Source of the DNA: Planctomycetia bacterium TMED53
GTDB lineage: Bacteria; Planctomycetota; UBA8108; UBA1146
DNA: 64,000 bases
Direction of reading: 5' to 3'
Assembly (NCBI GenBank): GCA_002167285.1
Contig: NHDG01000067.1
Location: forward strand, 86,093 to 150,092
The position numbers and the translations under genes are program-made. The notes under the pieces are model-generated. The model saw only the letters and a list, made by a program, of their open reading frames with translations, was not told the origin of the DNA and did not search any database. Positions within the stretch are counted from its first letter, which is position 1. Every line of letters begins with the position of its first letter. Shown in pieces: positions 41,993 to 50,983 of the stretch.

Positions 41993-43345
41993 TCAGGAAC
42001 GGATCGGTTCGGCGATCAGGTCGTAGTCATCCATCTCGGTGATGCGACAGCGGACCAGTTCGCCCTGCTCCCCCGCTTCCTTCGGAACGCGGATGATGGA
42101 GTCTATCTCCGGAGCCTCGGCAAAGGAACGACCGAGCCACTGACCTGTTTCAGGGCACTCTTCATCGAGAAGCACATCGGTTTCACTCCCGACCCGCTCG
42201 CGGTTCCAGTCGAAGGCGACCTTCTGCTGTACCAGATACAATTCTTCCCGACGCTTCTCCTGCTCTTCCGCATCGATACGGCCGGGCAATTTTTCTGCGG
42301 GAGTGCCTTCTTCCGGAGACCAGGTGAAGACGCCGACCCGCTCCAGCTGGAACTCCTCGACAAAGTCGATGAGCTTCTGGAACATTTCGCGGGTCTCGCC
42401 GGGGAACCCGACGATGAAGGTAGTGCGCAGAACCAAATTCGGAATTCGATCGCGCATCTTGCGAAACAGCTCGACCGTATCCTTCTCGCCCATGCGCCTC
42501 CCCATGCGCTTGAGCATGGTGTCGTCGATGTGCTGGATCGGCATGTCGATGTAAGGAATCACTCGTTCAAGGCGGGCAACCGCATCGATCATCTCGTCGG
42601 AGAACTTGTAGGGATAGGTGTAGAGCAGGCGGATCCACTCGAGCCCTTCGACTTGGTCGAGTTGTTCCATGATCTGCGGCAGTAAGAACTCACCATCGAT
42701 GTCGCTGCCGTATGAGGTCAGATCCTGACTGATCAGATTGATCTCGCGGGCTCCGTTGGCGACCAGCTCTTTCGCTTCCTGCACGACCATCTCCGGCGGC
42801 TTCGAACGGAAGCGACCGCGGAAACTGGGAATCGAACAGAAGGTGCACGGGTTGTCACACCCTTCGGAGATTTTCAGATACGCGCTGTGGGCTGGAGTCA
42901 GCCGCAGTCGTGAATCTTCTGAATACGCCGGGTGGGTGCTATCGCCCACATGGACCCGCTCCGCCGCACGGGCCTCACGCACCTCCGCCATCAGACCGTT
43001 GAGGATCTCTGGCATCTTTGGGTACTCGGACATGCCGACGATGGCATCGATCTCGGGGATCTCTTTGGCCAGCTCTTCCGGGTAACGCTGCCCGAGACAA
43101 CCGGCGACGACGACGCGCTTGGCGGGGTCATCCTCCTTGAGGCGTACCAGGTCGAGGATGGCGTTGACCGATTCCTCCTTGGCACTCTCGATGAATCCGC
43201 AGGTATTGACCATCAGAATATCGGAGGTCTCCGGCTGCTGGGAAACCACAAAGCCCTCAGCCCCGAGCCGCCCGAGGATCACCTCGGAATCGACCAGGTT
43301 CTTGGGACAGCCCAAACTGACCATGTGGATGGCGACCGGATTCAC
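41993..43345 (-). CDS. rimO: Ribosomal protein S12 methylthiotransferase RimO
   Basis: This 450-residue protein has the three domains of the family. An N-terminal UPF0004/MTTase domain carries SLGCPKNLVDSEVILG and a second cysteine (NTCGF). A radical-SAM barrel with C-x3-C-x2-C (SEGCDNPCTFCSIPSFRG) follows, then a C-terminal TRAM domain (RVGSETDVLLDE ...). It methylthiolates the conserved aspartate of S12. The start is GTG 43345. It heads the rimO-pgsA-pgpA run. Confidence 0.96.
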   Translation of the reverse strand: MNPVAIHMVSLGCPKNLVDSEVILGRLGAEGFVVSQQPETSDILMVNTCGFIESAKEESVNAILDLVRLKEDDPAKRVVVAGCLGQRYPEELAKEIPEIDAIVGMSEYPKMPEILNGLMAEVREARAAERVHVGDSTHPAYSEDSRLRLTPAHSAYLKISEGCDNPCTFCSIPSFRGRFRSKPPEMVVQEAKELVANGAREINLISQDLTSYGSDIDGEFLLPQIMEQLDQVEGLEWIRLLYTYPYKFSDEMIDAVARLERVIPYIDMPIQHIDDTMLKRMGRRMGEKDTVELFRKMRDRIPNLVLRTTFIVGFPGETREMFQKLIDFVEEFQLERVGVFTWSPEEGTPAEKLPGRIDAEEQEKRREELYLVQQKVAFDWNRERVGSETDVLLDEECPETGQWLGRSFAEAPEIDSIIRVPKEAGEQGELVRCRITEMDDYDLIAEPIRS

Positions 43346-43490
43346 GGGTGGCCTGACCTTTCTGCGAGACGAGACGTTACCTGTTCATGATCGCATTCTA
43401 GCATCTGCCATCAAAAGGACCATGCCACCGGGGCTTTCATCAGCAAGTTTCACCCCTGAGAATAGTTAGAACACCTTTGGAAAGGTATCC

Positions 43491-44501
43491 ATGGCGCTTC
43501 AGGGAACCCTTCGGGAATTGACGGAAATGGCCCTCACCAGCATCCGCCAGCCCTACCCCTTTTATCACGGGCAGGTTTATACCAGTACTGCTGACGTCAA
43601 CATCCCCGGGGAACTGACCCCGGTCTTCAATGGTGCCTTTGACTGGCACTCGGCGGTGCACGGGCATTGGACTCTGATCCGAGCTTTGCATGTAGATTCA
43701 GATCGATCTGAACTGGGTGATGATCACGCCGCAGAGATCGAACGATACCTCGCTGAATCCCTCAATGCAGAAGATCTCTCCCGTGAAGTCGCTTATGTCG
43801 AAGCTCACCCCCGATTCGAGGTGCCTTATGGAAGAGCATGGTTACTGACTCTTTGTGCAGAGTTACGGATGATGAAACATCCGCTGTTGACTCGCCTGGA
43901 GGACTTAGAAAGCGAAGCCCTCGGAGCCATCATCCGTTGGTGCAAGAAGCTGCATCGTCCGGTGCGCTCTGGGCAGCATGACCAATCGATGTATTCACTA
44001 GGCCATTTCTTCGATTGGGCCACTGTCGTCGGCGATACGACGAGCACCGATCGCATTCGCGAAATTGCCCTGCGTCACCATGCTGATGACCAACAACTGC
44101 CCTTGCACCTGGAGCCATCGAATCACGATTTCCTGTCACCCACTTTAGAAACAGCGGATCTGCTGCGGCGTGTGTTGTCCCCCGCAGATCTGAAAACATG
44201 GCTACAGCAGGCGGCCCCTGCACTCCTCGATGGTTCCTGGCCCAACGAACCGGTGACCTGCCCCGACCCCACCGATGGAAAACTCGCCCATCTAGATGGT
44301 CTCAATCTTTCACGGGCCCGGGCGCTTCAGGCCATGGCCCAACATTTCAAAAACGAAGATATGAATCTGTCGAGAAATCTTGCGCAACAAGCCCAAACCC
44401 ATCGGCAAGCAGGACTTCAAGGGATTCACCCGGAGCATTACGCCGGGAGTCACTGGCTAGCTTCCTTTGCACTAGAAGTGATCCATTTGCGCATGAACTG
44501 A
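43491..44501 (+). CDS. DUF2891 family protein
   Basis: This 336-residue protein matches DUF2891: near the N-terminus QPYPFYHGQVYTSTADV then HPVFNGAFDWHSAVHGHW-type residues (FNGAFDWHSAVHGHWTLIRAL), later PYGRAWLLTLCAEL and YSLGHFFDWATVVGD. It is mainly helical, like alpha/alpha-toroid proteins. Activity unproven; the aligned His/Trp/Asp cluster suggests an enzyme. GGAAAGG precedes the ATG. Divergent from rimO. Confidence 0.85.
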   Translation: MALQGTLRELTEMALTSIRQPYPFYHGQVYTSTADVNIPGELTPVFNGAFDWHSAVHGHWTLIRALHVDSDRSELGDDHAAEIERYLAESLNAEDLSREVAYVEAHPRFEVPYGRAWLLTLCAELRMMKHPLLTRLEDLESEALGAIIRWCKKLHRPVRSGQHDQSMYSLGHFFDWATVVGDTTSTDRIREIALRHHADDQQLPLHLEPSNHDFLSPTLETADLLRRVLSPADLKTWLQQAAPALLDGSWPNEPVTCPDPTDGKLAHLDGLNLSRARALQAMAQHFKNEDMNLSRNLAQQAQTHRQAGLQGIHPEHYAGSHWLASFALEVIHLRMN

Positions 44502-44605
44502 TTCAAAGCAAATCGGATTTTTACTCACAAAGCCATTTCTGGATCTAAAGGGCTAAATTGTTTACGATGAATGTTGCCCCGCGCCCACTGTGAAAGAGGT
44601 GCTGA

Positions 44606-45445
44606 ATGCGCTCCAGGAATGTTTACGCTCTTCAATTTATTTTGGCCTTGGTCATCAGCTTATCGGCGACCGCAAAGGGTTCAGCACAAAACACGCCATT
44701 CCCGATTCCAGTTCCACCAGGGAGTGGTAGCACTGGAGGATATAATAATGATCTCGGCATGAGCATCGCTGACATCACCGTAGAGCCGGGAGAACTTTTT
44801 GAGCTCGTCGTAGAAATCGACAACCCCAACCTGATCTTGGACTTTCAATTGTATTTGAATTCCTCATCAGCGGCGAACTGCCAGTTTTTGATCGCCAATC
44901 TTGGGGCCGGCATCGATGCCTATTCAGCAGCGAATGGAACTCTCCCACCAGGACAGTGCGACCTCTTTACCGAACCTTCCTCCGTATGGGCCCTCATGTT
45001 CTTTTATCCGGTTCCTTACCAAAGCTCGATTTACGGCAATGAGATCTATCGGATTAGCTGCGCTGCGGGAATGACTCCCGGAGAAGTGACTCTTCCGTGG
45101 TTTTACACCAGTAGCACTTCCATGAATGGTTTCTCTGGAGAAGTGATCGTGACGATTGCCGACCCGACACCGGCGATCACCGAAGTGATGCGCGGAGATG
45201 TCAATCTCGACAGCTCTTGCAACCTGACAGATGCCATCAACCTGCTCGACTACCTGTACGTCGGCAACTTTGAAAGCACCTGCATGGACGCTTGCGACAT
45301 CGATGACTCTGGAAACGTCAACCTGGCAGATGCCGTCAATCTACTGAGTGGGCTTTTTGGCGGTGGCTTCAATCTCGAAGATGCCTGCAAAGCAGACGGT
45401 ACCGCAGACAGCTTGGCAGAATGCATTGGATCTCCCTGCCCATAA
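44606..45445 (+). CDS. Secreted dockerin-like repeat protein
   Basis: This 279-residue protein begins with a signal peptide (ALQFILALVISLSATAKGSA). A cohesin- or beta-sandwich-like domain follows (ISDITVEPGELFELVVEI-type: SIADITVEPGELFELVVEIDNP). The C-terminus has two dockerin-type repeats: MRGDVNLDSSCNLTDAINLLDYLYVG and CDIDDSGNVNLADAVNLLSGLFGG. A Shine-Dalgarno GAGGTG precedes the ATG. Planctomycetes carry many such secreted proteins; binding partners are unknown. A strong terminator follows. Confidence 0.85.
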   Translation: MRSRNVYALQFILALVISLSATAKGSAQNTPFPIPVPPGSGSTGGYNNDLGMSIADITVEPGELFELVVEIDNPNLILDFQLYLNSSSAANCQFLIANLGAGIDAYSAANGTLPPGQCDLFTEPSSVWALMFFYPVPYQSSIYGNEIYRISCAAGMTPGEVTLPWFYTSSTSMNGFSGEVIVTIADPTPAITEVMRGDVNLDSSCNLTDAINLLDYLYVGNFESTCMDACDIDDSGNVNLADAVNLLSGLFGGGFNLEDACKADGTADSLAECIGSPCP

Positions 45446-45469
45446 AGCCAATCCATAAAAACAAATATT

Positions 45470-45504
45470 CCCCTTGCGATGTAAATCGCAAGGGGAGTTT
45501 TTTT
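45470..45504 (+). terminator. Intrinsic terminator after the dockerin gene
   Basis: CCCCTTGCGAT and ATCGCAAGGGG form a perfect 11-bp stem around GTAA, followed by AG and seven T residues. Confidence 0.95.
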
Positions 45505-46176
45505 GGTTGGATTAATGCCAAAGAAATTCGCAAATCGAATTATAAATGATTACTTGATCGATCAGCCTCATCGTCATCAGACAACAGAACACCGATCATT
45601 ATTTCAAAGATGGTCAGAAACCACTTCGGGTCATCAATTCCCAGTGTAATCATTGGTTCGTTTGCGATGCCATCACTCTGGATTCCCAGTGAAAATCCGT
45701 TATCGGTGAGATACTGCGCGCCTACAACAAATCCCCCATGAGGTACACTGACAGCATCAAACTGACTCGGAGTATTTCCTGAAGTTGCAAATCCTAAGTG
45801 AATGCCAACATTATCATTTAGTTTACGAGTCACTCCTAAGTGAACTCCCACCAACAGAAGATCAGGTGACTAAGAACTTTTTCGCCAACGCGAATTGGTA
45901 TTATTTAATGAACTCTGTGAAATCAGCGTAGTGCAATCCAGATATTGACAAAAGAAGTATAACTTGACTTTTCTATCAGCGATTCATCTAGCCTCTTTCG
46001 GGCCGCCATTGGTATTATAGTTATAGTTTCACAAATACCTGGTTTCGACTAACCACACTGATCAGAAATCAGAAGATGCTCAAGGCAAGACGATGATGGC
46101 TAGGAACGAGCGACTTCAGTAAAGCCTAGCTCGAACTCCGGAAAAATTTTTGACCTCAAGAATCCTCGGGGGCCAC
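45505..46176. other. AT-rich stretch with a doubtful small ORF
   Basis: About 670 bases of lower GC lie between the terminator and the glycosyltransferase-like gene. The only protein-like frame is the 104-codon ORF at 45540-45854 on the minus strand, annotated separately. No repeat, IS end or RNA gene is recognised. Confidence 0.4.
45540..45854 (-). CDS. Possible remnant of an exported or outer-membrane beta-protein
   Basis: The product is 104 residues: MVGVHLGVTRKLNDNVGIHLGFATSGN, then GFVVGAQYLTDNGFSLGIQSDG. Alternating hydrophobic residues with repeated G-x-H/Q-L/Y-G resemble beta-barrel strands, but there is no signal peptide and it is short. It could be the 3' part of a decayed gene. 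Confidence low. Confidence 0.35.
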   Translation of the reverse strand: MVGVHLGVTRKLNDNVGIHLGFATSGNTPSQFDAVSVPHGGFVVGAQYLTDNGFSLGIQSDGIANEPMITLGIDDPKWFLTIFEIMIGVLLSDDDEADRSSNHL

Positions 46177-46764
46177 ATGCTTCATAAGTTTCTTTCTCTC
46201 TTCAGAAGCAAAAGAAGATACAAAAATTTTCAGGAGTACTTCTTCGCCACCGCGCTGGCCGAACTAAAGCTACCGAATGATGATATCGAAATCGACCATT
46301 ACAATGGTCGCTGCTGGTCGCCAAAGACCGATTGGGTTCCGGTGGTGTTTCCTGAAAAAATCATCGCTTTCGTTGATCAGTTACCAAAGAAAAAGCTCCA
46401 AGATTACTTCTTCCGCGGATTTGTTTCATCCAATCGCAAGTGGTTGGAAAAGTATCCTGGATTTGAATCGTCGAATTACGGCAGAGATCGACAAACCAGG
46501 TTCAAACTCGATGAAGACTACTATCGCACACTCTCAGTAACTCGATATGGGCTTGCCCCCATCGGTGATTGCCCTTGGTCATATCGATTTTTTGAAGCGG
46601 TGATGTGTCACTCGATCCCGGTGATTGGAAAAGACGATCAAGATATCTTTGCCGAAGACTACGTCTACCTTCGAGATGGTACAGATCACTCCTACGATTC
46701 AGCTGCCTGTGCTGATAACTATCAAACCTTTTTGAAAAATCACACCCTCAGGCATATGCGCTAA
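46177..46764 (+). CDS. Exostosin/glycosyltransferase-like protein, possibly truncated
   Basis: This 195-residue protein has RYGLAPIGDCPWSYRFFEAVMCHSIPVIG, reminiscent of the nucleotide-sugar-binding C-terminal part of exostosin-like glycosyltransferases (L.P.G..pwS.RfyEAi..GciPVi). It is much shorter than complete enzymes (over 300 residues), so it could be a single-lobe protein or a fragment. The N-terminus (MLHKFLSLFRSKRRYKNFQEYFF) is basic. ATG 46177 is preferred over 46150. Composition is AT-richer than its neighbours. It converges with ftsK 16 bases away. Confidence 0.5.
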   Translation: MLHKFLSLFRSKRRYKNFQEYFFATALAELKLPNDDIEIDHYNGRCWSPKTDWVPVVFPEKIIAFVDQLPKKKLQDYFFRGFVSSNRKWLEKYPGFESSNYGRDRQTRFKLDEDYYRTLSVTRYGLAPIGDCPWSYRFFEAVMCHSIPVIGKDDQDIFAEDYVYLRDGTDHSYDSAACADNYQTFLKNHTLRHMR

Positions 46765-46780
46765 AAAAGAGTGACGGGCT

Positions 46781-49288
46781 TCAAGATTGGGAAGACATCT
46801 CTTCCCATTCTTCCAAAGTAACCCTGACCTCGCGAGCCTTAGAGCCCTTGAATGAACTGACGATCCCAAACTCGCTCATCAAATCCATCAATCGTGATGC
46901 ACGGGTGTAGCCGATACTAAGGCGGCGTTGCAGCAGGGTTGTAGATCCCCTACCTGTTTCGATGACGATACGAACCGCTTCATCAAAGAGCTCGTCGTCA
47001 GCTCCCGGTGTTCCATTACCTGCACCGTCCTGACGACCATCAAGGAAGTTATCGATCTCCTTCGAGAACTGCGGCTTGGCTTCATTACGTAGATGCTTGA
47101 CGATCTTACGGATCTCTTTGTCATCGACGAAGGTGCACTGGGCCCTTTCCAACATCGAGGTGTTGGGGGGCAAGTAGAGCATATCACCCATACCCAAGAG
47201 CTTATCTCCACCGATGCGATCGAGAACTGTTCGTGAGTCGATCTTGCTCGCAACCTTGAAACAGATCCGAGACGGCAGGTTTGATTTGATCAAACCGGTG
47301 ACCACATCCACAGACGGCCTCTGCGTCGCCAGGATAACGTGGATCCCCACAGCCCGCGATTTTTGAGCCAGTCGAATGATGGAAGCCTCGACCTCTTTCG
47401 AGCTGGTCATCATCAAATCTGCCAACTCGTCGATGATGATCGTCATATACGGCAACTGCTTGGGAGCCTCATCCGCCTCTTCATGACTCACCTTTTCGGT
47501 GAGCCGGGCGTATCTCTCTTCATGTTCGAGGTCGTTGTAGCTTTTCAGATCCCTGACACCGACCTTGGAAAGCAACTCGTACCGCTGCTCCATTTTGCGC
47601 ACGAGCCACTCAAGTGCTGCAGGCGCTTTCTTCATATCGGTGATCACTGGGGTTAATAGATGTGGGATGTCTTCAAATGCGGAGAGTTCAACCATCTTTG
47701 GATCGACAAGGATCAACTTCAGCTCATCGGGAGTCCTCGTCATCAACATCGATGTGATGATCGTATTGATGCAGACCGATTTACCAGAGCCGGTCGATCC
47801 AGCGATGAGCAAGTGTGGCATCTTCGTCAAATCGGCAACGATGGGAACTCCGGCGGCGTCTTTCCCGAGGAGTAACGGCAACCCCAAATCGGAATCGGCA
47901 AACGCCCGAGATTGCAGCAACTCTTTGAGAACTACTGATTCGCGCTGCTTGTTGGGAACCTCGATCCCCACTGTTGGCTTACCAGGGATAGGCGCCACCA
48001 CCCGAACACTCTTGGCGGACAAAGCCATCGCCAAGTCATCAGAGAGTCCAACGATCTTGTTGACCTTTACCCCGGGCTCAAGGGTCAATTCGTACTGAGT
48101 GATCACCGGACCGCGCTGAACATTACCCACCTTCGATTCAATCTTGAAGGATCGCAACGTTTCCTCGATTTGGGTAGCGACCTGGTTCAGCTCCTCACGG
48201 CCTTCTTCATGATTGACCTCTTTGGGGTCTTGAAGAAAGTTCAGCGGAGGAGGAGAGTATGCTCCATCGAAGGTGAGTTGCTCTTCGTAAGCACTGACCA
48301 CTGGCTCACTTTGCTCAGGGCCGAGACGAATCGTTCGAGTAATTGGAATCTCTTCCTCTTCCTCTTCTTCGTATTCCTCTTCGTCGTACTCTTCCTCGTC
48401 GTATTCTTCCTCTTCCTCATACTCTGCGTGAGGATCTTCCTCCTCATCTTCTTCGTACTCTTCTTCCTCGTATTCGTCTTCTTCTTCCTCCTCGTACTCA
48501 GCATCTTCATCGTAGATGCCGGTGTCTTCCTCCTCGTACTCTTCCTCTTCTTCCTCTTCTTCTTCCGTAGCATCACCCAGGAGAAGGTCGCGTTCTTCAG
48601 AAGTGACCTCTGAATCTTTGCGAGAGGATGAGAGACCGGAAAGCGTCTTACGAGTGGCTTCACTCGCAGTGCCTATGCCACCGGCCACTTTGCGAGCGAG
48701 ATCAGGAGTCTTGCCGCCAATGCGAGCGAGGAACCCGGCTCCGATGGCCAAGAAGGTGCGTAAGAAGTGAGCGACAGGCATGCCCGTCATAAACATCAAC
48801 CCGAGGCTCAGGGATAGGAAAGCGAAGATCGTCGTACCGGTCACTCCAAAAGCGTCGAATGCCCAGCGACCGATGTAAGCACCTAAAATTCCGCCGCGAT
48901 AATCAAAACCGGGTAACAACGAAACTTCAGTGAAGCGATATTCGAGGGAACAGATGGCGATGAACAAGATTGCCAGCCCCCCGAGACGAGGCCACATCTT
49001 GTCGATGGAGATGTTGAAGAGTCTGAATCCAGCCCACACACCGATGGCTAATGCGGCGAGAAATCCCGAGATGAGACCAAAGATGGTGTAATGAGTACTC
49101 GCCAAAAACTCACCGATAAAGCCACATGCGTTAGCACTGCTTTGACCGGTGGCGACCAAATACTGGCTGTAAAGGGCGATCATAAAAAAGGCAGTGAACC
49201 CTACCACCACCATGGCGAAGGCTTCTTGGGAGAGATTCCCCTCAGACTGACCTTGACTACGACTGCGCTTGTTGCGACTCCGACTCAT
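46781..49288 (-). CDS. ftsK: DNA translocase FtsK
   Basis: This 835-residue protein has four or five membrane helices in the first about 180 residues, then a highly acidic linker (about 240-325, almost only Glu, Asp and Tyr). The FtsK motor has Walker A GSTGSGKS, Walker B (MTIIIDELADLMM) and VRVVAPIPGKPTVGIEVPN. The winged-helix gamma domain (STTLLQRRLSIGYTRASRLMD ... GIVSSFKGSKAREV) follows. It resolves chromosome dimers at the septum. The start at 49288 is chosen from GGGGA spacing; it overlaps the 3' end of coaB. The repetitive GAA/GAG tract produces a misleading ORF on the plus strand. Confidence 0.95.
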   Translation of the reverse strand: MSRSRNKRSRSQGQSEGNLSQEAFAMVVVGFTAFFMIALYSQYLVATGQSSANACGFIGEFLASTHYTIFGLISGFLAALAIGVWAGFRLFNISIDKMWPRLGGLAILFIAICSLEYRFTEVSLLPGFDYRGGILGAYIGRWAFDAFGVTGTTIFAFLSLSLGLMFMTGMPVAHFLRTFLAIGAGFLARIGGKTPDLARKVAGGIGTASEATRKTLSGLSSSRKDSEVTSEERDLLLGDATEEEEEEEEEYEEEDTGIYDEDAEYEEEEEDEYEEEEYEEDEEEDPHAEYEEEEEYDEEEYDEEEYEEEEEEEIPITRTIRLGPEQSEPVVSAYEEQLTFDGAYSPPPLNFLQDPKEVNHEEGREELNQVATQIEETLRSFKIESKVGNVQRGPVITQYELTLEPGVKVNKIVGLSDDLAMALSAKSVRVVAPIPGKPTVGIEVPNKQRESVVLKELLQSRAFADSDLGLPLLLGKDAAGVPIVADLTKMPHLLIAGSTGSGKSVCINTIITSMLMTRTPDELKLILVDPKMVELSAFEDIPHLLTPVITDMKKAPAALEWLVRKMEQRYELLSKVGVRDLKSYNDLEHEERYARLTEKVSHEEADEAPKQLPYMTIIIDELADLMMTSSKEVEASIIRLAQKSRAVGIHVILATQRPSVDVVTGLIKSNLPSRICFKVASKIDSRTVLDRIGGDKLLGMGDMLYLPPNTSMLERAQCTFVDDKEIRKIVKHLRNEAKPQFSKEIDNFLDGRQDGAGNGTPGADDELFDEAVRIVIETGRGSTTLLQRRLSIGYTRASRLMDLMSEFGIVSSFKGSKAREVRVTLEEWEEMSSQS

Positions 49289-49961
49289 CATTCCCCATAC
49301 TGGCACGGTGACCGCGGCGAGGCGTCACGTGAGTGCCGATAAACTCCATCAACTTGACTGCGAGCAGATCCTTGGAGATCGCCGGCAAGTCGATGGAAGG
49401 TTGGCCCGGCTCGATCCAGATGTAGTCCCCCGTGGCCACACCCAGGTTGCCTGGCGAGTTGCAAAGTACCAGATCCAGATTTTTCTTCACGGCCTTTCGC
49501 CGAGCTTCTTCCTCACCCGCCTGCGACTCGAGGGCAAATCCGACCAGAATTCGTGGCCCATTTTCGTCTTCCCTGTCTTTAGAGCGGTTTTCGAGGATGT
49601 CCGGATTGCGCACCAATTGGAGATTCCAATCCCCGGGGGCCTTCTTCTTTTTGCCAGGAATCCGCTCATGGGGTCGATAATCGCAGACCGCCGCTGTAGC
49701 GACGAAGGCATCGACCTGAGGCCACAATTGTGCGGTCAACGCATCGAGATCGCGGGCCGTTTCGAAGGGATGGTGAATGACTCCTGCAGGGATCTGGGCA
49801 TCGACTGGGCCGAGTGCCAAGTGAACCTGCCAGCCCTTTTCTGCAGCAACCTGAGCCACCGCCAAACCCATACGTCCACTGGCGCCGTTACTCAGGTAGC
49901 GCACATCGTCGATCGGTTCACGGGAAGGTCCGGCAGTAATCAGCAGGACCGGCGGCTTCAA
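49257..49961 (-). CDS. coaB: Phosphopantothenate-cysteine ligase (CoaB)
   Basis: This 234-residue protein from TTG 49961 begins KPPVLLITAGPSREPIDDVRYLSNGASGRMG, the CoaB nucleotide-binding motif; further on it has AAVCDYRP and the KKK loop (IPGKKKKAPG). It ligates cysteine to 4'-phosphopantothenate. The TTG overlaps the stop of coaC (TTGA), with GGGAG 7 bases upstream; the frame is open to 50048 but that would run through coaC. In many bacteria CoaB and CoaC form one CoaBC (Dfp) protein; here they are separate genes. The 3' end overlaps ftsK. Confidence 0.9.
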   Translation of the reverse strand: MKPPVLLITAGPSREPIDDVRYLSNGASGRMGLAVAQVAAEKGWQVHLALGPVDAQIPAGVIHHPFETARDLDALTAQLWPQVDAFVATAAVCDYRPHERIPGKKKKAPGDWNLQLVRNPDILENRSKDREDENGPRILVGFALESQAGEEEARRKAVKKNLDLVLCNSPGNLGVATGDYIWIEPGQPSIDLPAISKDLLAVKLMEFIGTHVTPRRGHRASMGNDESESQQAQS

Positions 49962-50533
49962 GAGAGCTCCCTCGCACCGAGGATTTGATCGACCCGACCA
50001 TCGATCACATCGAGATCCGCAAGGCGACCGGGCCCGACAGATCCACATGCGAGATGACCAACTCCGGGATCGATGATTTCGGCACCGCGCTCACGAAGAG
50101 TGTTGATATTTGCCTGCACTGCAGCATGACGCCACATGCGATCATTCATCGCCGGGCAAATTACCAGAGGGCCCTCCCAAGCAAGCGCGGTCAAGCACAC
50201 CGCATCATCACCAAAACCTTGGGCCAATCGGGCGAGGTGATCTGCACTGGCAGGTGCGATGATGAAGAGATCCGCTTCATCACCAGAACCGATGTGTTCA
50301 GGACGATCGCCGGTGCCTAAAGGTTGCCAAATTTCGGTGGTTACCGGCTGACGGGTGACCGCCTCAAAGGTTAATGGCTGGACAAACTTGCACGCAGAAG
50401 GAGTCATTCTGACACGAACTTTTGCACCACGTTGAGTCCAGCGGGATGCCAGGTCGGCAACCTTGTAAGCGGCGACTCCCCCGGTCACACCGAGGAGAAG
50501 TGTTCTTCCGTGCCAGTGACTATGGTCCGTCAT
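49958..50533 (-). CDS. coaC: Phosphopantothenoylcysteine decarboxylase (CoaC)
   Basis: This 191-residue HFCD flavoprotein begins RTLLLGVTGGVAAYKVADLA, then SADEADLFIIAPASADHLARLAQG and the active-site PAMNDRMWRHAAVQANI. It decarboxylates phosphopantothenoylcysteine to phosphopantetheine with FMN. It overlaps the next gene (coaB) in TTGA, so the two are translationally coupled. Confidence 0.92.
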   Translation of the reverse strand: MTDHSHWHGRTLLLGVTGGVAAYKVADLASRWTQRGAKVRVRMTPSACKFVQPLTFEAVTRQPVTTEIWQPLGTGDRPEHIGSGDEADLFIIAPASADHLARLAQGFGDDAVCLTALAWEGPLVICPAMNDRMWRHAAVQANINTLRERGAEIIDPGVGHLACGSVGPGRLADLDVIDGRVDQILGARELS

Positions 50534-50584
50534 AGTTTAAATAGTTGGGCGAGGTCCATCCCCGACGAACCTCGCCCATACTTC

Positions 50585-50959
50585 CTACTCGCTCGTCGGA
50601 TTGAGGAACTCTGAAAGCTCCTTGATCCGCTCTTCCTTGACCTTCTTGAGGTCGGAACCAAATACTTCGCGCTCTTCTTTGGCATCCCCTTCGCCCGAGA
50701 GTTTGCGCGCCTCGGAAAGGAAATCCTTCTCTTTCTCCTCGAGTTCAGCCAAGACTACTTTGTCCTGAAGAATCTCTTGGATGACGATTTCCTGAAGATC
50801 GGTGGAGGTGGTCTCTACGAGAGGTCTGGCCCCACGCTTGAGTTCCACTATGCGCTTTTGCATCAGGGCAGTCAGTTGCAACTTACCGCCTGTTTTTTCC
50901 ACCAGCTGGTCCTCGATGTCGACGTCCAGCATCATGTCCTCCATCCTCGGAGAGGCCAT
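50585..50959 (-). CDS. rpoZ: RNA polymerase omega subunit (RpoZ-like)
   Basis: The N-terminal half of this 124-residue protein fits omega: LVEKTGGKLQLTALMQKRIVELKRGARPLVE corresponds to the K-x-x-x-R-F-x-L-x-x-x-A-x-x-R-x-x-x-L family pattern. The C-terminal half is charged and helical. Gene order (gmk, rpoZ, coaBC) is conserved across many bacteria and supports the call. Divergent from typical omega in length and charge. Confidence 0.85.
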   Translation of the reverse strand: MASPRMEDMMLDVDIEDQLVEKTGGKLQLTALMQKRIVELKRGARPLVETTSTDLQEIVIQEILQDKVVLAELEEKEKDFLSEARKLSGEGDAKEEREVFGSDLKKVKEERIKELSEFLNPTSE

Positions 50960-50983
50960 TGAGCCACCTCTCCGCTCTGTGCT

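Noticed and set aside
41684-42685. 333-codon plus-strand ORF opposite pgsA and rimO
   Set aside because: Shadow of two well-supported genes; no family features.
48170-48613. Hydrophobic Phe/Leu/Val ORF on the plus strand, seemingly a multi-helix membrane protein
   Set aside because: It is the mirror of the GAA/GAG acidic tract of ftsK.
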